A program made the position numbers and the translations under genes. DNA of 64,000 nucleotides from JAMXLG01 sp963818925 (GTDB taxonomy: Bacteria; Vulcanimicrobiota; Vulcanimicrobiia; Vulcanimicrobiales; Vulcanimicrobiaceae). Every line of letters begins with the position of its first letter. The first letter of the stretch is position 1. This document shows, in pieces, positions 41,567-52,198 of the stretch. The stretch lies in assembly GCA_963818925.1 (NCBI GenBank), contig CAWFTN010000002.1, positions 71,501-135,500 of the forward strand, read 5' to 3'. The notes beneath the pieces were generated by a model, which was given only the letters and a program-made list of their open reading frames with translations, made no database searches and was not told the origin of the DNA.

Positions 41567-42163
41567 CTAGTGCACCTCGACACGCGCCGCGAGACGCGCG
41601 AGCAGAAACTCCGCCACAAATGCCATCATCGCGACGGTTACGGTTGCAGCGAACAACAGTGGGAGATCACTCGTCTGCAGCGCGCGGACGATGTCGTCAC
41701 CCAACCCGCCGGCACCAATGAACGTTGCGAGCGTCGCACTGCCGATCACTTCGACGCTCGCCGTTCGCACGCCGGAGAGCGCGATGGGAAGGGCGAGCGG
41801 AACGCTGACGCGCGCGAACCGTTGCAAGGGCGTCATGCCAAGGCCCGACGCGGCATCGAGAACGGCCGGTGAAACTTCGTGAAGCGCGACGTCTACGTTG
41901 ACGACGATCGGCGGAAGCGCAAGCAGCACCAGTGCAACGACCGCTGGCGCGAGGCCGATACCAAGGACCGGGATCAGGAGCGTGAGCAAGGCGATGCTCG
42001 GAATCGTTCGCCCGAGGGCTGCCGCCCCGAGCACGATGCCCCGCACCGACGACCTGGCCCACGCGGCAATGCCAAACGCACACCCGAGCACCGCAGCGCA
42101 CGCGAGCGCATCGAGGCTGAGGACCGCGTGACGCCAGGCATGCTGCAGAATGCTTGGCCACAT
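41567..42163 (-). CDS. ABC importer permease, OpuC-like (first)
   Basis: 198 residues from ATG 42163; an earlier in-frame start at 42214 would overlap the divergent ppk1 gene and is less likely. GRTIPSIALLTLLIPVLGIG and SGLGMTPLQRFARVSVPLAL (EAA loop) match OpuCB/OpuCD permeases. First gene of a four-gene operon in the order permease, binding protein, ATPase, permease. The 39-base gap to ppk1 must contain both promoters; no consensus is obvious. Confidence 0.88.
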   Translation of the reverse strand: MWPSILQHAWRHAVLSLDALACAAVLGCAFGIAAWARSSVRGIVLGAAALGRTIPSIALLTLLIPVLGIGLAPAVVALVLLALPPIVVNVDVALHEVSPAVLDAASGLGMTPLQRFARVSVPLALPIALSGVRTASVEVIGSATLATFIGAGGLGDDIVRALQTSDLPLLFAATVTVAMMAFVAEFLLARLAARVEVH

Positions 42164-42202
42164 TACGCTAGTGTTTCGCGCCGAGCCGGAGAATCTTATC
42201 CC

Positions 42203-44317
<2,115 letters not shown>

Positions 44318-44362
44318 CGGAATAACCGTGCAATCGTCTCGCGTTCCAGCGTGGAGGTTGCG

Positions 44363-47161
44363 TTGAAGTACATCGTTGGTTTCATCGCGGCGATCGTGTT
44401 TGCCGCGGCGTCCGCGGGTTCAGGACTCGCACAAACCGCTGCCGGCACGGTGGCGGGTACGGTCACCGACATGGAAGGCGCTCCCATCGCGAGTGCATCG
44501 ATAAATTTGCGCGCGGCGTCGGCGTACACCGGAAGCTCCGATGATAAGGGCAGTTTTCGTATCACCGGCGTGGCTCCGGGCGTTTACACGATCGCGGTCA
44601 TCAAAGCCGGTTTTAATACGGCGGTACAGAACGACGTCGTCGTTCTTGCCGGTCAAACACAGAACGTGGCAGTCCGCCTGGAGCGCCAAACTTTTTCGTC
44701 TTTGCGCACTATTGCGAGCGTTCGCGTGGGGCGGTCCGGCTCGATCAACACGTCCCCCGCATCGGTCAATGTAGTCACAGCGCAGAACTTTGTCGATCAG
44801 GGTCAGCCGCAGGTCACGCGCGTGTTGAGTCAAGTGCCGGGCGTTCAAATCTCGTTCCCCTCAAACGGCTCGAACGCCGCCGCGCCTGGGGCGATTACGA
44901 TCCCGAACATTCGTGCAGCAACGTCGTATGAGACGGCGTCGCTCATCGACGGGCATCCGATTTCCGTCGGCCAGTACGGCGACAACGTGACAACGTTCCT
45001 TAATACGTTCTTGTTCGGTAGCGTTGAGGTCATCAAAGGTCCCGGAGCAGAATCGCCGGTGGTCAACAACGCGATCGGCGGGACCACGAATTTCCGCACG
45101 AAGGATCCCACGGCGACCATCGTGCCGGATCTTCTCGTCGGCCTGGACAATCGCGGCGGTTCGTATTCGAACATTTCGATCTCCGACACTATAGGCAAGT
45201 TGGGATTCGTCGTCGACGTCGCGACGCTCAACGATCCTTCTGCGCTCAATGGAAAGGCGGTTCTCTACGATCCGAGCTTTGGTTTTTACGGCAACACCAT
45301 GCTGTCCGGAACATCGTCAGACAATCCCGTTCCGCCGACTGCGAGCACACTGAAGAACTCGTACTCATTGCTCGCCTGTTGTTACGTGCTCAGCGGTAAC
45401 CTTGACCAGACCGGAGAACTTGCGAAGCTTCGGTACCAATTCTCTCCATCGACGTTCGTCACCGCAAGCTATCTGGGCGGACAATCGTACAGCGATCAGA
45501 ACGGGAACACATCCGGCTTCATCAACTCGGCGTTTGCGCCGGGCGCCGGATATACGGGGTCGTTGCACCCCGGGGCCGTCCAAGTGGCGACGATCTTTCC
45601 CGGAGCGTATGCCGGCGAAATCAACAACGAACCAATCTTCCAAGCTGAAGTCGGATCCACGATCGGTAAGGATGCGATTCTCGCGCGCTATTACCACGCG
45701 TCGATCTCGCGCTTCCAGTACCAAGGTACGACCGCGGCTGGATTAGACTACAATAACGTCACGCTGTACGGAACATCCGCGGGATTGCCGACGTTCAACG
45801 GCACGCAGGCGGCCGTCGGCTACAACGATTTCTATCAGGAGCCGGAACTCGACAAGCTTTCCGGCGGATCGATCCAGTATCAACATCCGATCGGCGAGAA
45901 TCTCATTACATTCTCGGCGGATAAGACCTATGCGCAGAGTACCGACTACACCTACAATGCCACGAGCATTCAGCCTCCGGCAGTCTCGTTTAATCTGCCC
46001 CCGGGAACTTCGCAGATCCTCGGCACATATTTGTTGCGAGGTCACTTCTATACTGGGTCGCGACTCGAGAGCACCGTCGGGCTTTATCTCAATACTTACA
46101 ACAGCACGTACCCGGTGAATTGCCCAATGGACGCAAATGGCTACTGCACTTCCGGTGCTGCGATCAACGGTACCGGCGTTACCTTTCAAACCACAAAATA
46201 CACTCACTTCGACCCGCGGTTCGGCTTCGCTTATCGCCCGAGCACGAGGACTTCCCTGCGCCTCGCGTTCGGCAGTGCGATTGCCCCGCCGTTTCTCGGG
46301 CTCTTAAACCAGATTACTTCGACGCCGGCGTACGACAGCACGAGCCTAGTCGCGATCGAGCAGCAAAGCAACGGAAATCTACGTCCCGAAACGGCGTTCG
46401 GGTATGATGTCGGTGCTGACCAGCGCTTCCAAGACGGCGTTACCGTCGCATCGGCGGACGTATACCTAACAAACCTTTATAATCGCTTCTTCGGTCAGAC
46501 GGTCGCGACGGGGCAGTTTTGCGGTCCCAGTGTCCCGTGCTCGGGGAATGCGCCGCCGGGAACGCCGATTCTCAATCAAACCAACACGAACATCAGCAAC
46601 GCCCGGTTCGAAGGCATCGAGCTATCCATTCACCGGACGCCCGCCGTTGGTTTCGGCTATACGTTATCGGGCGCTTTGCAACGCGGCTTTTATTACAACC
46701 TGCCCGCGTACTTTTATTGCTCGCTCCCTGGTCCTGGATGTACGCAGGACCAAAACCTCAACATCATCGCAGGTGAGAACACGAACGGTGTCGGCGTAGG
46801 TATCGGCGGATTGAGCTACAACGGCAACATGCGAATCCCGTACTCTCAGGGGTACGCCGAGGTAAACTACCAGTTCCCCAACGGCCTTTACGCATCGTTC
46901 GGCGAAACGTATTTCGGAAACAATAACTCGCTCAACGAACCGGCATTCGCTATTGCAAATGCGACCGTGCGCGTTCCATTGACAAAGCGGCTGGATTTTC
47001 AAATTTCCGGTGACAATATTTTTAACGCGTGGCCCGGATATCTGCCGGTCATTGGGGGCGGTATTGCGATTCCACTCGCCGACGGAACGTCTGCGGCAAC
47101 GACGGGAAACGTCCTCGGACCCGCAACCTATCGATTCCTATTGCACGTGCACGGTATCTAG
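44363..47161 (+). CDS. TonB-dependent receptor with N-terminal carboxypeptidase-regulatory-like domain
   Basis: 932 residues from TTG 44363, five bases after a perfect GGAGG; a GTG at 44351 is in frame but would swallow this ribosome site. Signal peptide KYIVGFIAAIVFAAASAG. Residues about 28-108 are a CarboxypepD_reg/CnaB-like beta-sandwich (GTVTDMEGAPIASASI, RITGVAPGVYTIAVIKAGF). LRTIASV (114-120) joins it to the plug (VTAQNFVDQGQPQVTRVLSQ), and the barrel ends FLLHVHGI. It imports a large or scarce substrate across the outer membrane. The ligand is unknown; the neighbourhood is phosphate-related. Confidence 0.92.
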   Translation: MKYIVGFIAAIVFAAASAGSGLAQTAAGTVAGTVTDMEGAPIASASINLRAASAYTGSSDDKGSFRITGVAPGVYTIAVIKAGFNTAVQNDVVVLAGQTQNVAVRLERQTFSSLRTIASVRVGRSGSINTSPASVNVVTAQNFVDQGQPQVTRVLSQVPGVQISFPSNGSNAAAPGAITIPNIRAATSYETASLIDGHPISVGQYGDNVTTFLNTFLFGSVEVIKGPGAESPVVNNAIGGTTNFRTKDPTATIVPDLLVGLDNRGGSYSNISISDTIGKLGFVVDVATLNDPSALNGKAVLYDPSFGFYGNTMLSGTSSDNPVPPTASTLKNSYSLLACCYVLSGNLDQTGELAKLRYQFSPSTFVTASYLGGQSYSDQNGNTSGFINSAFAPGAGYTGSLHPGAVQVATIFPGAYAGEINNEPIFQAEVGSTIGKDAILARYYHASISRFQYQGTTAAGLDYNNVTLYGTSAGLPTFNGTQAAVGYNDFYQEPELDKLSGGSIQYQHPIGENLITFSADKTYAQSTDYTYNATSIQPPAVSFNLPPGTSQILGTYLLRGHFYTGSRLESTVGLYLNTYNSTYPVNCPMDANGYCTSGAAINGTGVTFQTTKYTHFDPRFGFAYRPSTRTSLRLAFGSAIAPPFLGLLNQITSTPAYDSTSLVAIEQQSNGNLRPETAFGYDVGADQRFQDGVTVASADVYLTNLYNRFFGQTVATGQFCGPSVPCSGNAPPGTPILNQTNTNISNARFEGIELSIHRTPAVGFGYTLSGALQRGFYYNLPAYFYCSLPGPGCTQDQNLNIIAGENTNGVGVGIGGLSYNGNMRIPYSQGYAEVNYQFPNGLYASFGETYFGNNNSLNEPAFAIANATVRVPLTKRLDFQISGDNIFNAWPGYLPVIGGGIAIPLADGTSAATTGNVLGPATYRFLLHVHGI

Positions 47162-47168
47162 CCGTTTC

Positions 47169-47633
47169 TTATTCAGACGTTTTCGAGAGTTCGAGAACGA
47201 TTTTCCATTCGTGCGGCATGACGGGTTGCACGGACAGGCGTTGGCCGCGTTTGAGGAGCGGCATAGCGATGAGGCGCGGTTCAGCGCGCATGCGCGCGAG
47301 GGTTACGGGATGTTCTAGCGGTTCGACGTACTGGACTTCGACCATCATCCATTTCGGTTTCTCAGGTGTGCTGCGCGGATCATAGTATTCTCCGTTTTTC
47401 TCAAACGCGGTGAAATCGGGAAATGCCGTTTTTACCACGCGTACGATACCGACGGCCGCTGGTTCGGCGATGCTCGAATGATAGAAGAAGCCGAGATCGC
47501 CGAATTGCATTTCCATCATGTTGTTGCGTGCTTGAAAATTACGAACGCCGCTCCACGGGGTCGTGCGGTCCTTGCGCAGCTGTTCAAAGCTGTACGCGTC
47601 CGGCTCGCTTTTGAATAGCCAGTAGCGGGACAT
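47169..47633 (-). CDS. EVE-domain protein
   Basis: 154 residues, the whole length being an EVE domain: YWLFKSEPDAYSFEQLRKD, WSGVRNFQARNNMMEMQFGD, AAVGIVRVVKTAF and KPKWMMVEVQYVEPLEHPVT are all conserved family segments. EVE is a PUA-like fold that reads modified bases in DNA or RNA (thymocyte nuclear protein 1 group). It lies between the convergent receptor and divergent phosphoesterase genes on the opposite strand. No modification enzyme is next to it. Confidence 0.92.
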   Translation of the reverse strand: MSRYWLFKSEPDAYSFEQLRKDRTTPWSGVRNFQARNNMMEMQFGDLGFFYHSSIAEPAAVGIVRVVKTAFPDFTAFEKNGEYYDPRSTPEKPKWMMVEVQYVEPLEHPVTLARMRAEPRLIAMPLLKRGQRLSVQPVMPHEWKIVLELSKTSE

Positions 47634-47650
47634 CGCGTCGTCCTCCCAAA

Positions 47651-49147
47651 ATGCGCGCTGGTGATATGATGCGTAGCCTTGCGTTCGTGCTTCTTGCCTG
47701 CTTGCTCCTCGTTAGTGTCACTCAACGCGCAGCCGCCGCTACGCAACAGTGGCTGGTCGTCAGCGACGTTCATTTCGATCCGTTCGCAGACCCGCGCATC
47801 ATCGAGCGGCTCGCATCGGCTCCCGCGGCCCGCTGGCGCGCGATTTTCTCGTCGCAGGGTCCGCAGCCGTACGCAAATTACGGCAGCGATACCAACTTTT
47901 CGCTGCTCGAATCGGCGCTCCAGGGCATGCGCAATCAGGTCAATGATCCGCCGGTCGTCATCATATCCGGCGATTTTCTCGCGCACGGATTCCGTGATAA
48001 GTTCAACCGGTTCGCGCGCAACCACGACGATGCACACTATGCGTCGTTCGTCGACGAAACGATACGCTTCCTCGCGAGCGAGTTTCGAACGGCCTTCCCA
48101 CGCGCGCGGCTCTTGCCGGTGCTCGGAAACAACGACAGTTCGTGCGGCGACTATCAAGGCGCGCCGAGCAGCGCGTTTCTCGCCTCGACGGCGTCCACGT
48201 GGGGTGCTTCCGTCGGCGCGCCGGATCCCAATGCTTTTGCAGCGCAGTTTGCAACGGGCGGCTACTACACCGTTCCACTACCCGCGGGGAACGCACAAGC
48301 GGTTGTCATCAATGACGTCTTCTGGTCCGCGGGCTACCGCAATACGTGCGGTCAGCCCACGAGCGATCCAGGGGCGGATGAAGCCCGATGGCTGACAAAG
48401 ACGCTGCACGGGTTCGCATCGAGCAATATTTGGATCATCGCGCACATCCCGCCGGGCATCGACGCGTACACCAGCGAGGCGAAAAACGCTACGGTGTCGT
48501 TTCTGACGCCGCACTATAATGACGTCTTCGTCAACGGTTTGCTTTCGGTGCCGCATACGATGATGGCTATAACGGGTCATACGCACATGGACAGTTTCCG
48601 GGTGATCGGGCCGGACCCGAGCCGCCCGACGGTACCGATGCTCGTGGTCCCGTCGATCAGTCCCGTCTTTTCGGGTAATCCGTCGTTCACGTTGTTGCGC
48701 GTCGACGACACGAACGCGAGCGTCCAAGATTCGCAAGTTTTCGTGCTCGACGACTTGCCGGCGCTCGCGAAAAATGCACGCGTGCCGGCAAATTGGCGGC
48801 GCGAGTTCGACTTCGACAGCGTGTTCGGTCACGGAACGATCGATGCGTCGCACCTTTCCAACGTTCAGAATGAAATTCTCAGTGACGACCGCGTTCGCCG
48901 GCGCTTCGAGGAGTTCTACGACGGCAGCAGCGGACGCGCACCGATCCCCGATGCGCAATGGCATGCATACTGGTGTGCGAACGTCGCGCTGAGCGTGACC
49001 GCGTATGAGGCGTGCGCGTCACCGCAGATCCAAACCCAGCTCGGACCGCATCCTTCCGCGCCGCCCACGCCGACGCCGACACCGAGCCCGACAGCATCAC
49101 CGTCCGCGTCACCGTCCGCGTCGCCGGCGAACACGGCCACACCATGA
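47651..49147 (+). CDS. Exported calcineurin-like metallophosphoesterase (acid sphingomyelinase-like), copy 1
   Basis: 498 residues; start ATG 47651 or the in-frame ATG at 47666. Signal peptide SLAFVLLACLLLVSVTQRAA. Metal ligands: VSDVHFDPF (D-x-H), ISGDFLAHG (G-D), LLPVLGNNDSSCGDY (G-N-N-D), IIAHIPPGID and TGHTHMDSF (G-H-x-H), the set used by acid sphingomyelinase-type phosphodiesterases. The C-terminal 30 residues are a Pro/Thr/Ser/Ala tail ending abruptly. It probably hydrolyses phosphodiesters or nucleotides outside the cytoplasm. Paralogue of the next gene, which it overlaps by four bases. Confidence 0.88.
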   Translation: MRAGDMMRSLAFVLLACLLLVSVTQRAAAATQQWLVVSDVHFDPFADPRIIERLASAPAARWRAIFSSQGPQPYANYGSDTNFSLLESALQGMRNQVNDPPVVIISGDFLAHGFRDKFNRFARNHDDAHYASFVDETIRFLASEFRTAFPRARLLPVLGNNDSSCGDYQGAPSSAFLASTASTWGASVGAPDPNAFAAQFATGGYYTVPLPAGNAQAVVINDVFWSAGYRNTCGQPTSDPGADEARWLTKTLHGFASSNIWIIAHIPPGIDAYTSEAKNATVSFLTPHYNDVFVNGLLSVPHTMMAITGHTHMDSFRVIGPDPSRPTVPMLVVPSISPVFSGNPSFTLLRVDDTNASVQDSQVFVLDDLPALAKNARVPANWRREFDFDSVFGHGTIDASHLSNVQNEILSDDRVRRRFEEFYDGSSGRAPIPDAQWHAYWCANVALSVTAYEACASPQIQTQLGPHPSAPPTPTPTPSPTASPSASPSASPANTATP

Positions 49148-50421
49148 TTGCGCTTGTCGCAGCAGCCATGCTGCATTGGATCGTATTGAACGACATCCAT
49201 TTCAATCCGTACAATAGCGGGCCGCCGGCGCGGCGCGGTGCGGACACGAATCTCGCGCTGCTCGACGAAAGCGTCGATGAGATGCGGCGGCGCGTTCCGG
49301 ATGCGACTGTGATCATCGTCGGTGGCGACTTTCTTGCGCACCATTTTCCGGCGTGGGCACGTCGCGCCCATCGCGATCCCTACGCGGCCGGCATCGATAC
49401 GATGCGGACGATCGCGTCGAAGTTGGACACAGCGTTTCCGAAGGCGCAGTTTCTCTTTGCGGTCGGCAACAACGACGATCCGTGCGGAGACTACCGAAGT
49501 GAGGCGGACGGCGCCTATAATGCGGCGGTCGCTCGTATCTTCGAGCCGCTCGTCAACCGGCACGGCGCGTCACCGGGCTTCGTCGACGCATATAGCCGCG
49601 GCGCGTACTACACCGCAGCATTGCCGAACGGCTTGCGCGGTGTCGTAACGAATAGTGTCTTTTGGTCCTTCTTTTATCGCGGGTCGTGCCAGGTAAACGT
49701 ACACGATCCGGGCGGCAAAGAGATGCAATGGCTCGGGAAAACACTCTCGAACGGCCACAACGTCGTGATCATGCACATGCCGCCGGGATACGATCCCGAG
49801 AGCACGACGGACGCGCATCGCCTGCTCGCGGTTCCCTACCTGCGCCAGCGCTACGATGCCGATTTTCGCAGGTTGCTCGAGCAAGATCACGACCACGTGC
49901 CGTTTGCTATCGCGGGACACATGCACCGGTACGACTTTCGCGTGCCGAGCGGCGTGCCGATATTCATGGGTTCATCGCTCTCGCCGATCTATCACAACGA
50001 ACCCGCATTCTTTCGCCTCGATGTTGAGGGTGAGACCATCCACGACATCGTTCCGTATACGTACGATCCGGACGTCGGATGGCTTCCGCAGCAAAGCTTC
50101 GATACGATGTTCGGTGTCAGCGCATTCACAGCGCCTGAGCTCGACGCGCTAAGCGCGCGGATCGCGTCTGATCCCGGCGTGCGCAGCCGTTGGATGCAAG
50201 CGTACGACGTCTGGGGCTATTACATGGACGACGTAACAACCCACCGATGGCAAACGTATCGCTGCGCGCAGATCGCCTTCGGCGACGCGTACGCGCGTTG
50301 CGCCGGCACATACGTACGCTCGGTCTTGAATCTCGTGGTGTTCGGCGTACTCTTGATCATCGTGGTCGTCTCCGCCGGCGTCTTGATCGTGACGTGGAGG
50401 CGTCCTACTCCGTCGTCGTGA
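49144..50421 (+). CDS. Membrane-anchored metallophosphoesterase (acid sphingomyelinase-like), copy 2
   Basis: 425 residues from ATG 49144, overlapping the stop of copy 1. Same metal motifs: LNDIHFNPYNSG, VGGDFLAHHF, FAVGNNDDPCGDYR, IMHMPPGYDP and AGHMHRYDFR. The N-terminus, IALVAAAMLHW, is a very short hydrophobic lead before the first motif. The C-terminus has a single helix, SVLNLVVFGVLLIIVVVSAG, with a short basic tail, so it is anchored in a membrane with the domain outside. It overlaps the convergent rhodanese gene by 17 bases. Confidence 0.88.
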   Translation: MIALVAAAMLHWIVLNDIHFNPYNSGPPARRGADTNLALLDESVDEMRRRVPDATVIIVGGDFLAHHFPAWARRAHRDPYAAGIDTMRTIASKLDTAFPKAQFLFAVGNNDDPCGDYRSEADGAYNAAVARIFEPLVNRHGASPGFVDAYSRGAYYTAALPNGLRGVVTNSVFWSFFYRGSCQVNVHDPGGKEMQWLGKTLSNGHNVVIMHMPPGYDPESTTDAHRLLAVPYLRQRYDADFRRLLEQDHDHVPFAIAGHMHRYDFRVPSGVPIFMGSSLSPIYHNEPAFFRLDVEGETIHDIVPYTYDPDVGWLPQQSFDTMFGVSAFTAPELDALSARIASDPGVRSRWMQAYDVWGYYMDDVTTHRWQTYRCAQIAFGDAYARCAGTYVRSVLNLVVFGVLLIIVVVSAGVLIVTWRRPTPSS

Positions 50422-51247
50422 CGGGTCGCGACGGATCGGCGATCCATTCGCTCCACGATCCCGCATAAACCCGTGAACCGCCGAGACCCGCGACTTCCAT
50501 TGCGAGCAGGTTCGCGGCTGCGGAGACGCCGGAGCCACATTGGTGAACGACCTTCGACGGGTCACCGAACGACTCGAATGCGCGCCGCAACTCGTCCGGC
50601 GATTTGAACCGCAAGTCACCGGAAAAATTTTCTTTGAACGGCCGGTTACGTGCACCGGGGATATGACCGGCAACGGGATCGATCGTTTCGTTTTCGCCGC
50701 GGAAACGATCGGCTGCCCGCGCATCGACGATTTTCATTGCGGCATTGTCTAGACGAGCGTGGACATATGCGGCGTCAACCACCAGCGCGTCGTCGAGCTT
50801 GACGTGAATGTTGCCCGATCGTCGCGACGCGGACGGTGTGGATGTTACCTCAAAGCCGGCGCCGGTCCAGGCGCCAAAACCACCGTCCAAAACAGCGACT
50901 GCTTTGTGGCCGATCCATCGACACAAGAACCAGAACCGCGCCGCGAACATATCGCCGCCGGCATCGTATGCAACGATCTGCGTTTTGTCGTTGATGCCGA
51001 TTTGTTCGAGATACGCCGCAAACATTTGCGGATCAGGAAGCGGATGGCGCCCGTTGCCCCCGGTGTGTTCGCCTGCGAGGTCCGTTTCAACGTCTGCAAA
51101 GAATGCGCCGGGAATGTGCGCTTCGGTGTAGAGTTTGCGACCGAGTGAAAAGTCCGCGAGCGTGTGGCGGCAGTCCACAATCGCCCACGACGAATCGTCG
51201 AGATGATCGTGGACCGTCTGCGCATCGACGAGCGTGGAGTACGCCAC
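50405..51247 (-). CDS. Thiosulfate/3-mercaptopyruvate sulfurtransferase (double rhodanese)
   Basis: 280 residues with two rhodanese domains. The N-terminal half is the inactive domain (VDCRHTLADFSLGRKLYTEA, IVAYDAGGDMFAARFWFLCR). The C-terminal half has catalytic C237 in VVHQCGSGVSAAANLLAM, with the six-residue loop CGSGVS typical of 3-mercaptopyruvate sulfurtransferase-type enzymes (C-G-S/T-G-V-T). It moves sulfane sulfur to thiols or cyanide. Next in the transcript is a monothiol glutaredoxin gene two bases away, so a link to Fe-S or thiol metabolism is likely. Confidence 0.92.
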   Translation of the reverse strand: MAYSTLVDAQTVHDHLDDSSWAIVDCRHTLADFSLGRKLYTEAHIPGAFFADVETDLAGEHTGGNGRHPLPDPQMFAAYLEQIGINDKTQIVAYDAGGDMFAARFWFLCRWIGHKAVAVLDGGFGAWTGAGFEVTSTPSASRRSGNIHVKLDDALVVDAAYVHARLDNAAMKIVDARAADRFRGENETIDPVAGHIPGARNRPFKENFSGDLRFKSPDELRRAFESFGDPSKVVHQCGSGVSAAANLLAMEVAGLGGSRVYAGSWSEWIADPSRPVTTTE

Positions 51248-51248
51248 G

Positions 51249-51605
51249 TTAGTGAAGGTTGATCGTGCTCTTCTGTTGCGGTTCGCTGCCGAACGTTTCT
51301 TTCAGTACCGTTTGCAGTTCGCCGTTTTGCGCCATCGGCCCGAGAATGTCGGTGTCGCCGTAGAACTTGCCGTTGATGAAGACCTTCGGTAGCGTCGGCC
51401 AGTTCGTCAACTCCGCGAGGACTTCGCGCTTTGGCATATTCTCGAGGACGTCGATGACTTCGAACGGATAGCCGAATTCGCTGAAAAACTCGATCGTCTC
51501 GAGGGTGAATCCACAGCGCGGCATCGTCTTGGTGCCTTTGCCGTACACGAGGATTTTGTTAGCGGCGACTTCCCGCTCGATTTCTTCTTTGAGTTGTTCA
51601 GACAT
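51249..51605 (-). CDS. grxD: Monothiol glutaredoxin, GrxD/Grx4 type
   Basis: 118 residues. ILVYGKGTKTMPRCGFTLET carries the active site with C31 in CGFT, where the family standard is CGFS; NWPTLPKVFINGKFYGDTDI is the W-P-T-x-P-Q/K-x-[FY]-I-x-G glutathione-binding segment. This class carries and delivers [2Fe-2S] clusters with BolA proteins, and a BolA gene lies ten bases upstream. Threonine in place of serine is a conservative change but uncommon. Cytoplasmic. Confidence 0.92.
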   Translation of the reverse strand: MSEQLKEEIEREVAANKILVYGKGTKTMPRCGFTLETIEFFSEFGYPFEVIDVLENMPKREVLAELTNWPTLPKVFINGKFYGDTDILGPMAQNGELQTVLKETFGSEPQQKSTINLH

Positions 51606-51614
51606 ATTGAATTC

Positions 51615-51851
51615 CTAGCTTGCGCTGACGATAGTTTTGAGTTCGACGGCATGGACGCGTCCGTCTTTGAGCGCTCCCTTAAGCGCGCCGTAAACTAATT
51701 GATGCTGCTCGATGAGCGTTTTGCCTGCGAAAGCCGACGAGCGCACGGTGATATTGAAGTGATCCATCGTGCCCGTGCGATCGAAGATCTCGACCTGAGC
51801 GTCGGGCAGGCTGCGACGGATAAGGGCCTCCAGGGAGTCGTTATCGATCAT
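51615..51851 (-). CDS. bolA: BolA-family protein
   Basis: 78 residues, the size of short BolA/IbaG proteins. LIRRSLPDAQVEIFDRTGTM, DHFNITVRSSAFAGKTLIEQ and HQLVYGALKGALKDGRVHAV match the family, including the H-F-x-I/V-x-x-x-S region and the C-terminal helix with the conserved histidine that ligates the Fe-S cluster. BolA proteins form heterodimers with monothiol glutaredoxins; one is the next gene. The order BolA, Grx, rhodanese on the minus strand suggests one operon. Confidence 0.92.
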   Translation of the reverse strand: MIDNDSLEALIRRSLPDAQVEIFDRTGTMDHFNITVRSSAFAGKTLIEQHQLVYGALKGALKDGRVHAVELKTIVSAS

Positions 51852-51863
51852 ACTGAGATCATT

Positions 51864-52118
51864 CTACCGATTGAGGCTACGGCGGTCGCCGCGCAACGTC
51901 TCCGCCAACCCGCGCGCCTCGCGCAAAGTTTCGGGCAGACGCGCAGCGTTCTTCGAAAGCACGGCCGCGAAGCCGCCGGCGAGAACCACTCCGGCGACGG
52001 CGACGAGGATCGCCGGAACGCCCGTTGCGCGCACCGGTCCGATGTCGATCGAATATGCGCGTTCCATTTGCGTAATGCCGCGGAAGACTGCCTTGACGAC
52101 TTTGCCTCGCTTAGCCAT
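51864..52118 (-). CDS. Small single-helix membrane protein upstream of bolA
   Basis: 84 residues from ATG 52118, with AAAGG eight bases before it; a GTG at 52136 is in frame but its ribosome site is worse. A polar N-terminus (AKRGKVVKAVFRGITQMERA) is followed by VPAILVAVAGVVLAGGFAAV, a single helix, then a charged helix with LPETLREARGLAETLRGDRR. No family recognised. It lies 12 bases upstream of bolA on the same strand, which suggests co-transcription. Role unknown. Confidence 0.6.
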   Translation of the reverse strand: MAKRGKVVKAVFRGITQMERAYSIDIGPVRATGVPAILVAVAGVVLAGGFAAVLSKNAARLPETLREARGLAETLRGDRRSLNR

Positions 52119-52198
52119 GGACGCAACCTTTAGCACCGCGTCGTCTGCAGCCTGCGGTTCTCAGCTAGCGTTAAGCCACAGTCTGAAAAGTTGACTTC

